The notes: generated from the letters alone by a model not told the origin. DNA of 64,000 nt from Pseudactinotalea terrae (GCF_009733845.1 NZ_WNXZ01000004.1:1-64000); one strand, 5' to 3'. Shown: positions 1 to 9,282, counted from the stretch's first letter. Translations and numbers: made by a program.

Positions 1-611
1 GCCTGACCCTGACCGCGATGCTGGGCTGGGCCCTCTCACGCCGCCACACCATCGGCAACCGACCCCTGCTGCTGCTCGTACTCATCAGCCTGCTGTTCAA
101 CCCCGGCATCATCCCCAGCTACCTCGTGGTCCAACAACTCGGCCTGCTCGACACCCTCTGGGCCATCATCATCCCCACCTCGGTCTCAGCATTCAACGTC
201 ATCGTGGTCCGCGCCTTCTTCGTCGGCCTCCCCGCAGAAGTCATGGACTCCGCCCGCATCGACGGCGCCGGCGAATGGCAACTCTTCTGGCACATGGGAC
301 TCCCCCTGGCCCGCCCCGTCCTGGCCGTCGTCGGCCTCTTCTACGGCGTCGGCTACTGGAACGCCTTCTTCAACGCCATGCTCTACCTCTCCGACTCCGC
401 CCTATGGCCACTACAACTCGTCCTGCGCACCTACGTCGTGGACGGCACCCAACTCGGAGCCCAAGAACTCGGCGCCGAAACCACCCTCCCACCCCAAACC
501 ACCATCCAGATGGCCATCCTCGTCATCTCCATCATCCCCATCCTCATCATCTACCCCTTCCTGCAACGCCACTTCGCCAAAGGCATGCTCACCGGCGCCG
601 TCAAAGGCTGA
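1..611 (+). CDS. Carbohydrate ABC transporter permease, MalG/LplC type (5' end missing)
   Basis: This is the C-terminal 200 or so residues of an inner-membrane permease of a family-1 sugar importer. The reading frame is open to the left edge, so the true start lies outside the window. The cytoplasmic EAA loop that docks the ATPase is visible (EVMDSARIDGAGEWQLFWHM, about residues 75-95 of the visible part), flanked by hydrophobic helices. The lipoprotein gene starts 57 bp downstream, so both belong to one importer; the partner permease is probably just upstream. Codon choice is odd: 8 of 9 Gln codons are CAA and all 4 Glu codons are GAA, whereas genes to the right prefer CAG and GAG. The importer class is fairly certain; the substrate is not visible. 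Confidence 0.9.
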   Translation, partial: LTLTAMLGWALSRRHTIGNRPLLLLVLISLLFNPGIIPSYLVVQQLGLLDTLWAIIIPTSVSAFNVIVVRAFFVGLPAEVMDSARIDGAGEWQLFWHMGLPLARPVLAVVGLFYGVGYWNAFFNAMLYLSDSALWPLQLVLRTYVVDGTQLGAQELGAETTLPPQTTIQMAILVISIIPILIIYPFLQRHFAKGMLTGAVKG

Positions 612-667
612 CCCCACCCCACCCGGGTCGCACAGCCGCGCCCGGAAACCCCTCAGGAGGAACCCCC

Positions 668-2299
668 ATGTCATCCACACCCATCGCCCGCCGTCGACTG
701 CTCCAAGGCACCCTGGCCATGGGCGGACTGGCCGCCCTCGGCGGCACGCTCTCGGCATGCAGCAACGAGGGCCGCGGCGACACCGGGCCCGAGGCCGAGA
801 ACAGCACCGTCGCCCTTCCCACGTACATTCCCTACGAAGGCTTCGTGCCCGATCTCGTGGGTGAGAACGGCGTCAGCGACACCATGCTGCGGTACCCGAG
901 CGACCCGCAGGCGGTGACGTCAGGTCCTCCCGGTGACGGTGCCGATGTCGGTGTCTTCTCGCTGACCAACACCCCGGTGCCGCCCTCGATGGACCAGAAC
1001 GCGTTCTGGCAGGAGCTCAACGAGCGGCTGGGCTTCACCCTGTCGGTGACGTTGGTGCCCAGCGGCGACTTCACCGACCGGTTCCAGACCACGGTCGCCG
1101 GCGACCGGCTCCCCGACCTGTTCACCTTCTTCCCCGGCGGGATCCCCGGGCTGCCTGCGCTGCTGCGCGAGCGTGCCGCCGACCTCACCGACCTGCTCAG
1201 CGGCGACGCGATCGAGAACTACCCGTTCCTCGCCAACATCCCCACCGACAGCTGGAAGTCGAGCGTGTACGGCGGCCGTATCTACGGTGTGCCGATCGCC
1301 CGCGGCGCGCAGAGCAGCCCGGCCCTCTACCGGAGGGACGATGTGCTGGAGGCCCGGGGCATCGACGGCGACGTCACCACCTGGGAGGACCTCGTCGCCA
1401 TCTTCCGTGAGCTCACCGGCGGGAACACCTGGGCCCTGTCGAACGTGCCGATGCAGCTGATCCGACAGGCGCACGGCATCGCCAACGGCTGGTCGGTCGG
1501 CGACGACGGCGTGCTCATCAGCGCCAACGAGGACGAACGTCAGCTCGAGGCGCTGGAACAGGGTCGGCGACTCGTCGAAGAGCGCTTGGTCCACCCGGAC
1601 ACCACCTCGGCGGACAACCAGCAGCGGCAGACCTGGGTCGTCGGCGGGACGACGAGCATGTTCGAGGGAACGTACGCTGCCTGGCCCACGCTGGCGATGC
1701 GGCCGGCAGCGGGGGACATGCGGCTCGGCATCGTGGTCCCTCCTGCGATCGACGGCGGTGGTGCCGCCCCGATCTGGCTGGGGCCGGCGACCCACAACCT
1801 GACCGGCGTCAGCATCGACTCCGCCGATCGTGCGGAAGCCCTGCTCGATGTCCTCAACTATCTCGCGGCCCCGTTCGGAAGCGAGGAGCACCTGTTCAAG
1901 AACTACGGCCTCGAGGGCGTGCACCACGACCTCGTCGACGGCGAGCCGGTGCTCAACGACAAGGGGCAGAGCGAGTCGCAGCTGGGTCTGAAGTACATCG
2001 GCGAGGGCCCATGGGTCAACTACGTGCCGGGCAAGCCCGACGTCGCGCAGACCATGTACGACGTCCAGTCGGCGCTGGTGCCGACCGCGATCGCCAACCC
2101 CGCCTCCGACCTGTTCTCCGAGACCGAGTCGCGGAAGGGTTCGCAGATCGGGGGTGCGCTCGGCGACGTCCAGACCGACATCCTCGCGGGCAGAAGCCCG
2201 GTGTCGGCGTGGACCGAGGCCGTGAAGCGATGGAAGAGCGACGGCGGCGACCAGATCCGCGACGAGCTCACCGAGGCCTACGAGCAGAACCAGGCGTGA
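668..2299 (+). CDS. Extracellular sugar-binding lipoprotein of an ABC importer (family 1)
   Basis: This is the membrane-anchored solute receptor for the permease encoded just upstream (543 aa). The N-terminus has a twin-arginine-type signal (ARRRLLQG) and a lipobox LSAC with the acylated Cys at residue 31. The mature part is a large family-1 binding protein of the LplA type (usual length 500-560). The ATG is chosen because AGGAGG lies 7 nt upstream (655-660) and the signal peptide begins there; the frame is open further upstream but encodes only low-complexity Arg/His/Pro sequence. Codon usage changes within the signal-peptide region, from CAA/GAA-rich to CAG/GAG-rich. Pairing with a sulfatase suggests a sulfated or anionic glycan ligand, which is inference. 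Confidence 0.92.
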   Translation: MSSTPIARRRLLQGTLAMGGLAALGGTLSACSNEGRGDTGPEAENSTVALPTYIPYEGFVPDLVGENGVSDTMLRYPSDPQAVTSGPPGDGADVGVFSLTNTPVPPSMDQNAFWQELNERLGFTLSVTLVPSGDFTDRFQTTVAGDRLPDLFTFFPGGIPGLPALLRERAADLTDLLSGDAIENYPFLANIPTDSWKSSVYGGRIYGVPIARGAQSSPALYRRDDVLEARGIDGDVTTWEDLVAIFRELTGGNTWALSNVPMQLIRQAHGIANGWSVGDDGVLISANEDERQLEALEQGRRLVEERLVHPDTTSADNQQRQTWVVGGTTSMFEGTYAAWPTLAMRPAAGDMRLGIVVPPAIDGGGAAPIWLGPATHNLTGVSIDSADRAEALLDVLNYLAAPFGSEEHLFKNYGLEGVHHDLVDGEPVLNDKGQSESQLGLKYIGEGPWVNYVPGKPDVAQTMYDVQSALVPTAIANPASDLFSETESRKGSQIGGALGDVQTDILAGRSPVSAWTEAVKRWKSDGGDQIRDELTEAYEQNQA

Positions 2300-2307
2300 C
2301 CGGCAGC

Positions 2308-3579
2308 ATGCGCCGACCCAACATCGTCGTCGTGCACTGGCACGACCTCGGCACCCATCTCCCTGCGTACGGGCATGATGTGGAGGCACCGCACACCGAT
2401 GCGCTCGCGCAGCAGTCCACCGTGTTCGAGCGGTGCTTCAGCACCAGCCCGCTGTGCAGCCCCGCGCGCGGCGCGCTCTGGACCGGGCGCTATCCCCACA
2501 GCAACGGCCTGCAGGGGCTGACCCATCGAGGGTGGGAGTACAGCGAGGGCGAACGGCCGCTGCCGATGCACCTGGCCGAGGCCGGGTATCGCACCGTGCT
2601 GGTGGGGCTGCAGCACGAGTCGGCCGACGGCGATCGGCTGGGCTTCGCCGAACGCCTCAGCCAGGGAAGCCATCGAGCGCCCGACGTCGCGGACGCCGCT
2701 GCGCGATGGTTGGACGATCGAGGACCCGACGATCAGCCGTTCCTGATGGTCTGCGGCATGTTCGAGGTGCACCGCGACTGGCCGGCGGACCGTTACCCGC
2801 CGGACTCCCCGGACCAGCTCACGGTTCCCGGGTACCTGCCGGACAACGACCACACGCGAGAGGATCTGGCCGCCTTCCACGGGTCGATCAGGGTCGCCGA
2901 CCGTGGGCTCGGCGTGATCCTCGATGCCGTGCGCCGCAACGGGCTGGACGACGACACCATCGTGGTGTTCACCACCGATCATGGTGCACCCTTCCCGCGC
3001 GCCAAGAGCACGCTCTACGACCCTGGCGTGCATGTCGCGCTGATGATCCGGGTCCCGCCGGGGATCGGGGCGTCCGGACCGCGTCGGGAGACCGGCCTGG
3101 TCAGCCATGTCGACGTCGTCCCGACGCTGCTGGACCTCGTCGGGATCCCCGTGCCCGACGACGTCCAGGGCGTCAGCGTGGCGTCGACCCTGCGCAGCGG
3201 CTTCCCGGCGTCACGGCGCGAGGTGTTCCTCGAGAAGACCTATCACGCCGACTACGACCCGATCCGGGCGGTCCGCACGCACTCGCACAAGTACATCCGC
3301 AACTTCGAGCCCAGGCCGCTGCTCGACCTGCCGCCCGACCTCGAGGCGTCGCCCACGCGGCGCGGCATGGGCGATGCGCATCTGGCACCGAGACCACCGG
3401 AGGAGATCTACGACCTGGAGGCCGACCCCGGGGAGAGCGTCAACCTGGTCGACGACGCGCGGGTGGAGACGGTCCTGCTCGACCTGCGCGAACGGCTCGA
3501 GAGCTTCTTGTGCTCGACGGACGATGCCCTGCTACGCGGCCCGGTCCCGGTGCCGGTCGTCACCACCGGGAGCCGGTGA
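2308..3579 (+). CDS. Sulfatase, heparan-N-sulfatase-like
   Basis: Hydrolyses a sulfate ester or sulfamate from a sugar (423 aa). The modification motif CSPAR is at residues 50-54; its Cys would be converted to formylglycine. The N-terminal metal site reads HWHDLG, so only one of the two usual Asp residues of the DD pair is kept. A later DHG motif followed by FPRAK and TLYD resembles the sulfamidase (SGSH) branch, which is a family comparison from memory. No signal peptide is visible, so the enzyme is probably cytoplasmic and acts after uptake by the neighbouring importer. An alternative GTG start at 2296 would overlap the preceding stop as GTGA. The stop overlaps the next gene by ATGA, indicating one operon. 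Confidence 0.88.
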   Translation: MRRPNIVVVHWHDLGTHLPAYGHDVEAPHTDALAQQSTVFERCFSTSPLCSPARGALWTGRYPHSNGLQGLTHRGWEYSEGERPLPMHLAEAGYRTVLVGLQHESADGDRLGFAERLSQGSHRAPDVADAAARWLDDRGPDDQPFLMVCGMFEVHRDWPADRYPPDSPDQLTVPGYLPDNDHTREDLAAFHGSIRVADRGLGVILDAVRRNGLDDDTIVVFTTDHGAPFPRAKSTLYDPGVHVALMIRVPPGIGASGPRRETGLVSHVDVVPTLLDLVGIPVPDDVQGVSVASTLRSGFPASRREVFLEKTYHADYDPIRAVRTHSHKYIRNFEPRPLLDLPPDLEASPTRRGMGDAHLAPRPPEEIYDLEADPGESVNLVDDARVETVLLDLRERLESFLCSTDDALLRGPVPVPVVTTGSR

Positions 3580-4631
3580 TGACCACGACCAGACCCGGCC
3601 GGGTCGGTCTGGTCGGCTGCGGAGAGGTGGCGCGGTACGGGCACCTGCCGGCCATCGTGGCGGAGCCGGGGCTGGAGCTGGTCGCGGTGTGCGACGTCTC
3701 GCCGGAGCAGCTGGCGCAGGTGTCGGTGCCGGACGGCGTGGCCCGTGTGCGCACGCTCGAGGAGATGCCCGACATCGACGCGCTCGTGGTGACCTCGCCC
3801 GCGGGGGTGCACGCGGAGAACGTCGCGTGGGCCGCCGAGCGAGGTGTGCCGGTGCTGTGCGAGAAGCCGCTCGCCGTCGACGAGGCGACCTCGCTGGCGA
3901 TGGTGGACCGGATGGAGGCGGCCGGAGTCGCGCTGTGGGTGGGGTTCACCTACCGGTTCTCGCCGGTGGCCCGGCGCATCCACGAGCTGGTCGCCGCAGG
4001 TGCGGTGGGGCAGGTGCGCGCTCTGCGGATGGTGTTCCTGTGGGACCTGCACGGGGTGTTCGCGGACCGAGAGGCGCGGACGGGGGTGAACGGGCGTCGA
4101 GTCGGTCGGATGCTCGAGGGCGGGCCGCTGGTCGACTGCGGCGTGCACCAGATCGACCTGGCGCGATGGTGGCTCGATGCCGACCTGGCCGTGGACCACG
4201 CGACCGGGGTCTGGTTCGACGATCTCGACGGCGTGGATGCGCCGGAGCACATCACGGCACACCTGAGCGGCGGTGGTGCGCAGGTGATGGTGGAGATCAG
4301 TGTGGCCTACGGGCACCGGGCGCCGGCCGTGCCCAAGACCTTCACGTACGAGGTCATCGGAACCGATGGCGTCATCCGCTACCGACGCGACGACCGCGAC
4401 TTCCTGCTCGTCGACCGTGCGGGCACCCACGATCTCGGGTGGGCGCACGAGAAGTCGTTCGGCGGCATGTACGCGGAGCTGGCCAAGGCCTTGCGGGGCG
4501 AGGATCACCAGCTGCCGAGCGGGCGGGACGGCGTCGCCGCGACCCGCGCCGCCTTGGCCGCTACAGCGCAAGCCGTCGTGGGACGACGCAGGCCCCCGCT
4601 CGTGAACGAGCAGGGGCCGGCATCGGTCTGA
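3579..4631 (+). CDS. Gfo/Idh/MocA family NAD(P)-dependent oxidoreductase
   Basis: A 350-aa sugar dehydrogenase-like enzyme. The N-terminal Rossmann fold has the dinucleotide loop GLVGCGEVARYGHLP (about residues 9-23). The family motif CEKPLA is at about residue 96-101, with Lys as the expected catalytic residue, and GVHQIDLARWW carries the conserved His. The start ATG overlaps the sulfatase stop, so the two are translationally coupled and probably process the same imported sugar: desulfation, then oxidation or epimerisation. The last codons are folded into a GC-rich hairpin (4591-4618). The substrate cannot be read from the sequence. Confidence 0.9.
   Translation: MTTTRPGRVGLVGCGEVARYGHLPAIVAEPGLELVAVCDVSPEQLAQVSVPDGVARVRTLEEMPDIDALVVTSPAGVHAENVAWAAERGVPVLCEKPLAVDEATSLAMVDRMEAAGVALWVGFTYRFSPVARRIHELVAAGAVGQVRALRMVFLWDLHGVFADREARTGVNGRRVGRMLEGGPLVDCGVHQIDLARWWLDADLAVDHATGVWFDDLDGVDAPEHITAHLSGGGAQVMVEISVAYGHRAPAVPKTFTYEVIGTDGVIRYRRDDRDFLLVDRAGTHDLGWAHEKSFGGMYAELAKALRGEDHQLPSGRDGVAATRAALAATAQAVVGRRRPPLVNEQGPASV
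4591..4618. terminator. Hairpin terminator between convergent genes
   Basis: An inverted repeat GGCCCC-c-GCTCG / CGAGC-a-GGGGCC has 11 paired bases, one C-A mismatch and a TGAA loop. It lies inside the last codons of the oxidoreductase gene, 20 bp before the end of the opposing ABC transporter gene. It has no U-tract, as is common in high-GC actinobacteria. Position and symmetry suggest it can act in both directions. Confidence 0.6.
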
Positions 4632-4637
4632 GCGAGC

Positions 4638-6719
4638 TCAGCCCTGAGGCGGCGCATCCTCGGCCGGGGCGGGTGCGAAGTCACCCGCGGGCGCGCCGCC
4701 AGCCATGGCGACCTCGGTCTCGGGCTCCTCGCGCCCGCCGAGGAACTGGGTCATGTACAGGTTGTAGTACGCGCCCTTCGCCTCGAGCAGCTCGTCGTGC
4801 GAGCCGCGCTCGACGATCCGGCCGTGCTCCATCATGAGGATGGTGTCGGCGTCGCGGATCGTGGAGAGCCGGTGCGCGATGACGAAGCTGGTGCGGTCGG
4901 TGCGCAGGGCAGCCATCGCGTGCTGCACGAGCAGCTCGGTGCGGGTGTCCACGCTCGAGGTGGCCTCGTCGAGGATCAGCAGCGAGGGGTTCGCCAGGAA
5001 CGCCCGCGCGATCGTGATCAGCTGCCGCTCACCGGCCGAGATCGACCCGCCCTCGGTGCTGACCTCGGTCTCGTACCCCTCGGGGAGCTGCCGCACGAAG
5101 CGGTCCACCATCGTGGCCTCGGCCGCGGCGATGACCTCCTCATCGGTTGCGTCGAGACGCCCGTACCGGATGTTCTCCATGATCGAGCCGTCGAACAGCC
5201 ACGTGTCCTGCAGCACCATGCCGACCTGACCGCGCAGCTCGGCGCGGCTCAGCTTCGTGGTGTCGACGCCGTCGAGCAGGATGCGACCGCCGTCGAGCTC
5301 GTAGAAGCGCATCACCAGGTTGACCAGGGTGGTCTTGCCGGCTCCGGTCGGGCCCACGATGGCGACGGTCTGCCCCGGCTCCACCGAGAACGAGAGGTTC
5401 TCGATCAGCGGCACGTCCGGCGTGTAGGAGAACGACACGTCGTCGAACTCCACGTGGCCATCGGTACGCGAGGGCAGGTGCGCCTCCGCCGTGTCGGGCT
5501 CCTGCTCGTCGGCGTCCAGCAGCTCGAACGTGCGCTCGGCCGAGGCCACACCGGAGATCAGCATGTTCGCCATGCCGGCGATCTGACCGAGCGGCTGCGC
5601 GAACTCGCGCGAGTACTGGATGAACGCGGTGGCATCACCCAGCGTGAGGGTCCCCGACGCGACCCGTAGCCCACCCGCGACAGCGATCAGCACGTACTGC
5701 AGGTAGTTCACGAACTGCATCAGCGGCATGATCATGCCGCTGACGAACTGCGCGCCGAACGAGCTCGAGAACAGGGTGGCGTTCCGCTTGTCGAACTCCT
5801 CGAGCATCTCCTTGTCGCGGCCGAACACGCGCACCAGCTCGAGGCCCGAGTAGGACTCCTCGATGTGCCCGTTCAGCTCGCCCGTGCTCTTCCACTGCTG
5901 GGTGAACAGCTTCTGCGATCGTGACCCGATCACACCCGCGATGATCGCCGAGAGCGGCAGCGCAATAAGCGCCAGCAGCGCCAGCTGCCAGGACACGATG
6001 AACATCATCACGGCGATGCCGATCACCTGCAGCGCTGACTGCACCAGCTGGCTGAACGCCTGCTGCAGCGCCTGCTGCATGTTGTCGACATCGTTGGTCA
6101 CACGAGACATCAGGTCGCCGCGCTGACGGGTGTCGAAGTAGGACAGCGGCAGCCGGTGCAGCTTGTCCTCGATGTCCTTGCGCAGGTTGTAGATGACATC
6201 CATGACGATGCGGTTGAGGATGTAGCCCTGCGCCCACATCAGCACCGACGCCACGATGTACAGCGCCAGCACGATCCCGATCAGCTCGGCCAGCCGCGAG
6301 AAGTCGATCCCCTGCCCGGGGATGATCCCGGCGGCGCCCTCGAGCATGTCCGCCAGGTCCTCCTGGCCCTGCTGTCGCAGGATCTCGACGACCTGTGCGA
6401 TGTCCATCCCGGCGAAGTCGCCGAGGGAGCGGCCGATCGCGCCGTCGAAGATGACGTCCATCGCCTGGCCGAGGATCCGCGGCGCGATCACGGTCAGCAC
6501 CACCGAGGCGGCAACCAGCGCCACCACGATCCCGAACTTCACCTTGTGCGGAGCGAGCAACCCGAAGAGCCGCTTGGCCGAGGGCCAGAAGTTCTTCGGC
6601 TTGCGCGGTGCCGCGCCCTCACCGAAGGCACCCATGTCATCGGCACCGGGGGTGAACTCGACCTCGTCCTCCGTGCCCTCCTCGGCCACAGCGACGGCGT
6701 TCGGCTCGTTCGCGCTCAT
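4638..6719 (-). CDS. ABC exporter half-transporter, catalytically competent subunit
   Basis: A 693-aa half-transporter with an N-terminal six-helix domain and a C-terminal ATPase. Walker A is GPTGAGKTT (from about residue 456) and Walker B is LLILDEATSSVD, with the catalytic Glu present. The signature reads SISAGERQ rather than LSGGQ, as expected for the subunit that pairs with a degenerate partner. An Asp/Glu-rich cytoplasmic segment precedes the first helix, and there is a loop insertion of about 75 residues between helices 1 and 2. The start ATG (MSANEP) overlaps the stop of the partner gene by 4 bp, so the two are made together. The likely role is lipid, peptide or drug export; the substrate is unknown. 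The closest architectural model I know is TM287/288 or BmrCD. Confidence 0.9.
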   Translation of the reverse strand: MSANEPNAVAVAEEGTEDEVEFTPGADDMGAFGEGAAPRKPKNFWPSAKRLFGLLAPHKVKFGIVVALVAASVVLTVIAPRILGQAMDVIFDGAIGRSLGDFAGMDIAQVVEILRQQGQEDLADMLEGAAGIIPGQGIDFSRLAELIGIVLALYIVASVLMWAQGYILNRIVMDVIYNLRKDIEDKLHRLPLSYFDTRQRGDLMSRVTNDVDNMQQALQQAFSQLVQSALQVIGIAVMMFIVSWQLALLALIALPLSAIIAGVIGSRSQKLFTQQWKSTGELNGHIEESYSGLELVRVFGRDKEMLEEFDKRNATLFSSSFGAQFVSGMIMPLMQFVNYLQYVLIAVAGGLRVASGTLTLGDATAFIQYSREFAQPLGQIAGMANMLISGVASAERTFELLDADEQEPDTAEAHLPSRTDGHVEFDDVSFSYTPDVPLIENLSFSVEPGQTVAIVGPTGAGKTTLVNLVMRFYELDGGRILLDGVDTTKLSRAELRGQVGMVLQDTWLFDGSIMENIRYGRLDATDEEVIAAAEATMVDRFVRQLPEGYETEVSTEGGSISAGERQLITIARAFLANPSLLILDEATSSVDTRTELLVQHAMAALRTDRTSFVIAHRLSTIRDADTILMMEHGRIVERGSHDELLEAKGAYYNLYMTQFLGGREEPETEVAMAGGAPAGDFAPAPAEDAPPQG

Positions 6720-8467
6720 CGTCCGGCTCCTTCGATGCTCATCTGGGAATCGACGATCTCGCGATAGGTCTCGTTGCTCTCGAGCAGCTCGTCGTGCGTG
6801 CCCTGACCGACGACCTTGCCGTCGTCGAGCACGATGATGTTGTCGGCCTGCTGGACCGTGGAGATCCGCTGCGCGACGATGATCACGGTCGCACCGCCGG
6901 TGGCCTCGCCCAGCGCGGCACGGAGCCGCGCATCGGTCGCGACGTCGAGTGCTGAGAACGAGTCGTCGAACACGTACACCTTGGGCTGGGCGACCAGGGC
7001 CCGCGCGATGCACAGCCGCTGGCGCTGCCCGCCCGAGACGTTGGTGCCCCCCTGCGACACCCTGGCGTCGAGACCGCCCGTCTTCTCGCGGACGAAGTCG
7101 GCGCCCTGCGCCACCTCCAGCGAGTGCCACAGCTCGTCGTCGGTGGCCTGCGCGTTGCCGAACCGCAGGTTCGTCGCGACCGTCCCGGAGAACAGGTACG
7201 GGCTCTGGGGGACCAGCCCGACCAGCCCGGCGATCTGGTGACGCGTCAGGGTGTCGACAGCCACGCCGTCGATCTTCACCGAGCCCGACTGGGGGTCGAA
7301 CAGGCGCGGGATCAGCTTGACCAAGGTGGTCTTGCCGGAGCCGGTGGAGCCGACGATCGCCGTGGTGGTGCCCGGTTCGGCGACGAACGCGATGTCGTCG
7401 AGGACCGGGCGCTCAGCGCCCGGGTACCCGAAGGTGACGTGGTCGAACACGACGCGGCCCACGGTGATGTCGACGTCCGGTGCCTCGACGACATCGCTCT
7501 CACGGACCGGCATCGATGACTCGGTGTGGAGCAGCTCCTCGATGCGCTCGGCGCACACGATCGCGCGCGGCACCATCATCACCATGAACGTGCCCATCAT
7601 CACGGCGACCAGGATCTGCAGCACGTACTGCAGGAACGCGCTGAGCTGACCGACGTCCATCTGCCCCTCGTCGACCCGGAACCCACCGAACCAGAGCACG
7701 GCGGCGGTGACGATGTGCAGCACCATCATGATCGAGGGGAACATCAGCACGAACACGTTGCCGACCCGGATCGAGGTGTCGGTGATGTCGGCGTTGGCGG
7801 CGGCGTACCGCTCCTTCTCGAACGGCTCCCGAACGAACGCCCGGATCACGCGCAGACCGACGACCTGCTCGCGGGTCACGCTGTTGATGCGGTCGATCCG
7901 GTCCTGCATCTGGCGGAACAGCGGCAGCAGCACGCGCACCAGCAGGCCGACGATCAGGAACAGCACCGGCACGGAGACCCACACGAGCCAGGACAGCCCG
8001 GCATCCTCGCGCAGCGCCATGATGATGCCGCCGATGCACATGATCGGGGTGGTGACCATGAAGTTCAGGGTCAGCAGCACCAGCATCTGCACCTGCTGGA
8101 CGTCGTTGGTGTTGCGGGTGATCAGCGAGCCGGTGCCGATCGAGGAGATGTCGAGAGCGCCGAGGCTGTCGACCTTGCTGTAGATGCCGCGGCGGATGTC
8201 GCGGCCCACGGCCATCGCCGTCTTGGCGCCGAAGTAGATGCCTGCGATCGCGGTGACGGCCTGCACGCCGCACCAGATCAGCATCTGCTGGCCGAGGTCC
8301 CAGATCAGGTCGGTGTTGCCGGTGCTGACGCCCTCATCGATGATGCGGCCGTTCAGGCTGGGGAGGTAGAGCGCGGCGATCGTGGAGATGAGCTGGAGCA
8401 CGACGACGGCCGCGACCCAGCTCTTGTAGGGCGCCGCATAGCGCAGGGACAGTCGGAGCAGATTCAT
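6716..8467 (-). CDS. ABC exporter half-transporter with degenerate ATPase site
   Basis: A 583-aa partner of the exporter subunit encoded just downstream. It has six membrane helices, Walker A GSTGSGKTT and signature VSGGQRQ. The Walker B region reads VYVFDDSFSALD: Asp replaces the catalytic Glu, the hallmark of the inactive site in heterodimeric exporters. The ATG at 8467 (MNLLRLSLRY) is preferred; a TTG at 8494 in frame has no ribosome-binding site. The 150-bp gap to the TetR gene holds a TGACG-CAT-CGTCA palindrome (8546-8558) of unknown role. The TetR regulator encoded next to it may control this pair as well as the MFS gene. Confidence 0.9.
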   Translation of the reverse strand: MNLLRLSLRYAAPYKSWVAAVVVLQLISTIAALYLPSLNGRIIDEGVSTGNTDLIWDLGQQMLIWCGVQAVTAIAGIYFGAKTAMAVGRDIRRGIYSKVDSLGALDISSIGTGSLITRNTNDVQQVQMLVLLTLNFMVTTPIMCIGGIIMALREDAGLSWLVWVSVPVLFLIVGLLVRVLLPLFRQMQDRIDRINSVTREQVVGLRVIRAFVREPFEKERYAAANADITDTSIRVGNVFVLMFPSIMMVLHIVTAAVLWFGGFRVDEGQMDVGQLSAFLQYVLQILVAVMMGTFMVMMVPRAIVCAERIEELLHTESSMPVRESDVVEAPDVDITVGRVVFDHVTFGYPGAERPVLDDIAFVAEPGTTTAIVGSTGSGKTTLVKLIPRLFDPQSGSVKIDGVAVDTLTRHQIAGLVGLVPQSPYLFSGTVATNLRFGNAQATDDELWHSLEVAQGADFVREKTGGLDARVSQGGTNVSGGQRQRLCIARALVAQPKVYVFDDSFSALDVATDARLRAALGEATGGATVIIVAQRISTVQQADNIIVLDDGKVVGQGTHDELLESNETYREIVDSQMSIEGAGR

Positions 8468-8617
8468 AGGGTGCGATTCGACGAGGGCGGACAAGGCAGG
8501 GCTGAGCGCGAGTTGCGTCGTTGAGGTTAGACCCGCCCTCCGACATGACGCATCGTCAATTAGGTGGAGATCCGCACGCGTTCGCGCTCGGCGTAGGCGG
8601 GGCTGACAGCCGCAGGC

Positions 8618-9232
8618 TCAGTCGATCTGGTCGAGCGCGGCGATCCTGTCGAAGCACTCCTCGAGGACCTCGACCAGCGGGCGGTCCTGACCGTTGGCGA
8701 GCCAGACGTGCATCGCGGTGCGGCGGGCCACGCTGGCGGCGCCGACGAGCAGGCCGGGGCGCGGGTCGATGTGCCGATCCACGCCCATCCGCTCCGCCAG
8801 CACCGCGGCGACCTTGTAGTCCGAGGCGATCGACGCGCTGAGCACGCGTGCGAACACGTCGGGGTAGGCCTTCGCCACCGCGGCGCGGTAGCGCCAGAAC
8901 TCGGTGTCGGCGGCGACCTCCTCGGCGCGGGCCACGAAGACGGCGCGCAGAGAGACCAGCGGCGGCTCGTCGGCCGGACGCGCGGCGAGGGCCGCGCAGT
9001 TCTCGTCCACCGCCTCGGCGTCGATGGCCGACAGCGCATCCTCCTTGGTGCCGAAGTAGTTGAAGAACGTGCGGGCGGAGACATCGGCCTCGGCGGCGAT
9101 CTGCTCCACGGTCACGTCGTCGAGACCGTGCTCGGCCACCAGCCGCAGGGCGGCACGTTGCAAGGCGCGCCGGGTGGCCCGCTTCTTGCGCTCGCGCAGC
9201 CCGGGCTCCGACGCCTCGACCAGCTGTGTCAT
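8618..9232 (-). CDS. TetR-family transcriptional repressor
   Basis: A 204-aa regulator. The N-terminal helix-turn-helix is typical (TVEQIAAEADVSARTFFNYF, about residues 40-59), and the C-terminal half is a variable ligand-binding domain. It is divergent from the MFS exporter gene, with a 10-bp-arm palindrome between them. By family logic it represses the exporter and its own gene until a toxic ligand binds. The ATG at 9232 is chosen because a -10-like TACGAT (9240-9245, minus strand) lies 7 nt before it, giving a leaderless message; the in-frame ATG at 9241 would overlap that box. Confidence 0.9.
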   Translation of the reverse strand: MTQLVEASEPGLRERKKRATRRALQRAALRLVAEHGLDDVTVEQIAAEADVSARTFFNYFGTKEDALSAIDAEAVDENCAALAARPADEPPLVSLRAVFVARAEEVAADTEFWRYRAAVAKAYPDVFARVLSASIASDYKVAAVLAERMGVDRHIDPRPGLLVGAASVARRTAMHVWLANGQDRPLVEVLEECFDRIAALDQID

Positions 9233-9239
9233 AGCTGAC

Positions 9240-9245
9240 ATCGTA
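9240..9245 (-). promoter_or_regulatory. -10 box of leaderless tetR promoter
   Basis: TACGAT on the minus strand lies 7 nt before the ATG at 9232. No convincing -35 hexamer is seen. The box decides between two in-frame ATG codons. Confidence 0.45.
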
Positions 9246-9257
9246 CTGCATCGACTG

Positions 9258-9282
9258 CAATCTTGCAGTGTGTGCAAGATTG
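9258..9282. promoter_or_regulatory. TetR operator palindrome
   Basis: Perfect 10-bp arms CAATCTTGCA and TGCAAGATTG are separated by GTGTG. The site overlaps the -35 and spacer of the exporter promoter and lies just upstream of the tetR -10 box, so one bound dimer pair could silence both genes. Size and placement fit a TetR-family operator. Confidence 0.8.

Noticed and set aside
275-667. Upstream extension of the binding-protein frame
   Set aside because: It overlaps the permease gene in another frame and encodes only Arg/His/Pro-rich sequence. The signal peptide and AGGAGG place the start at 668.
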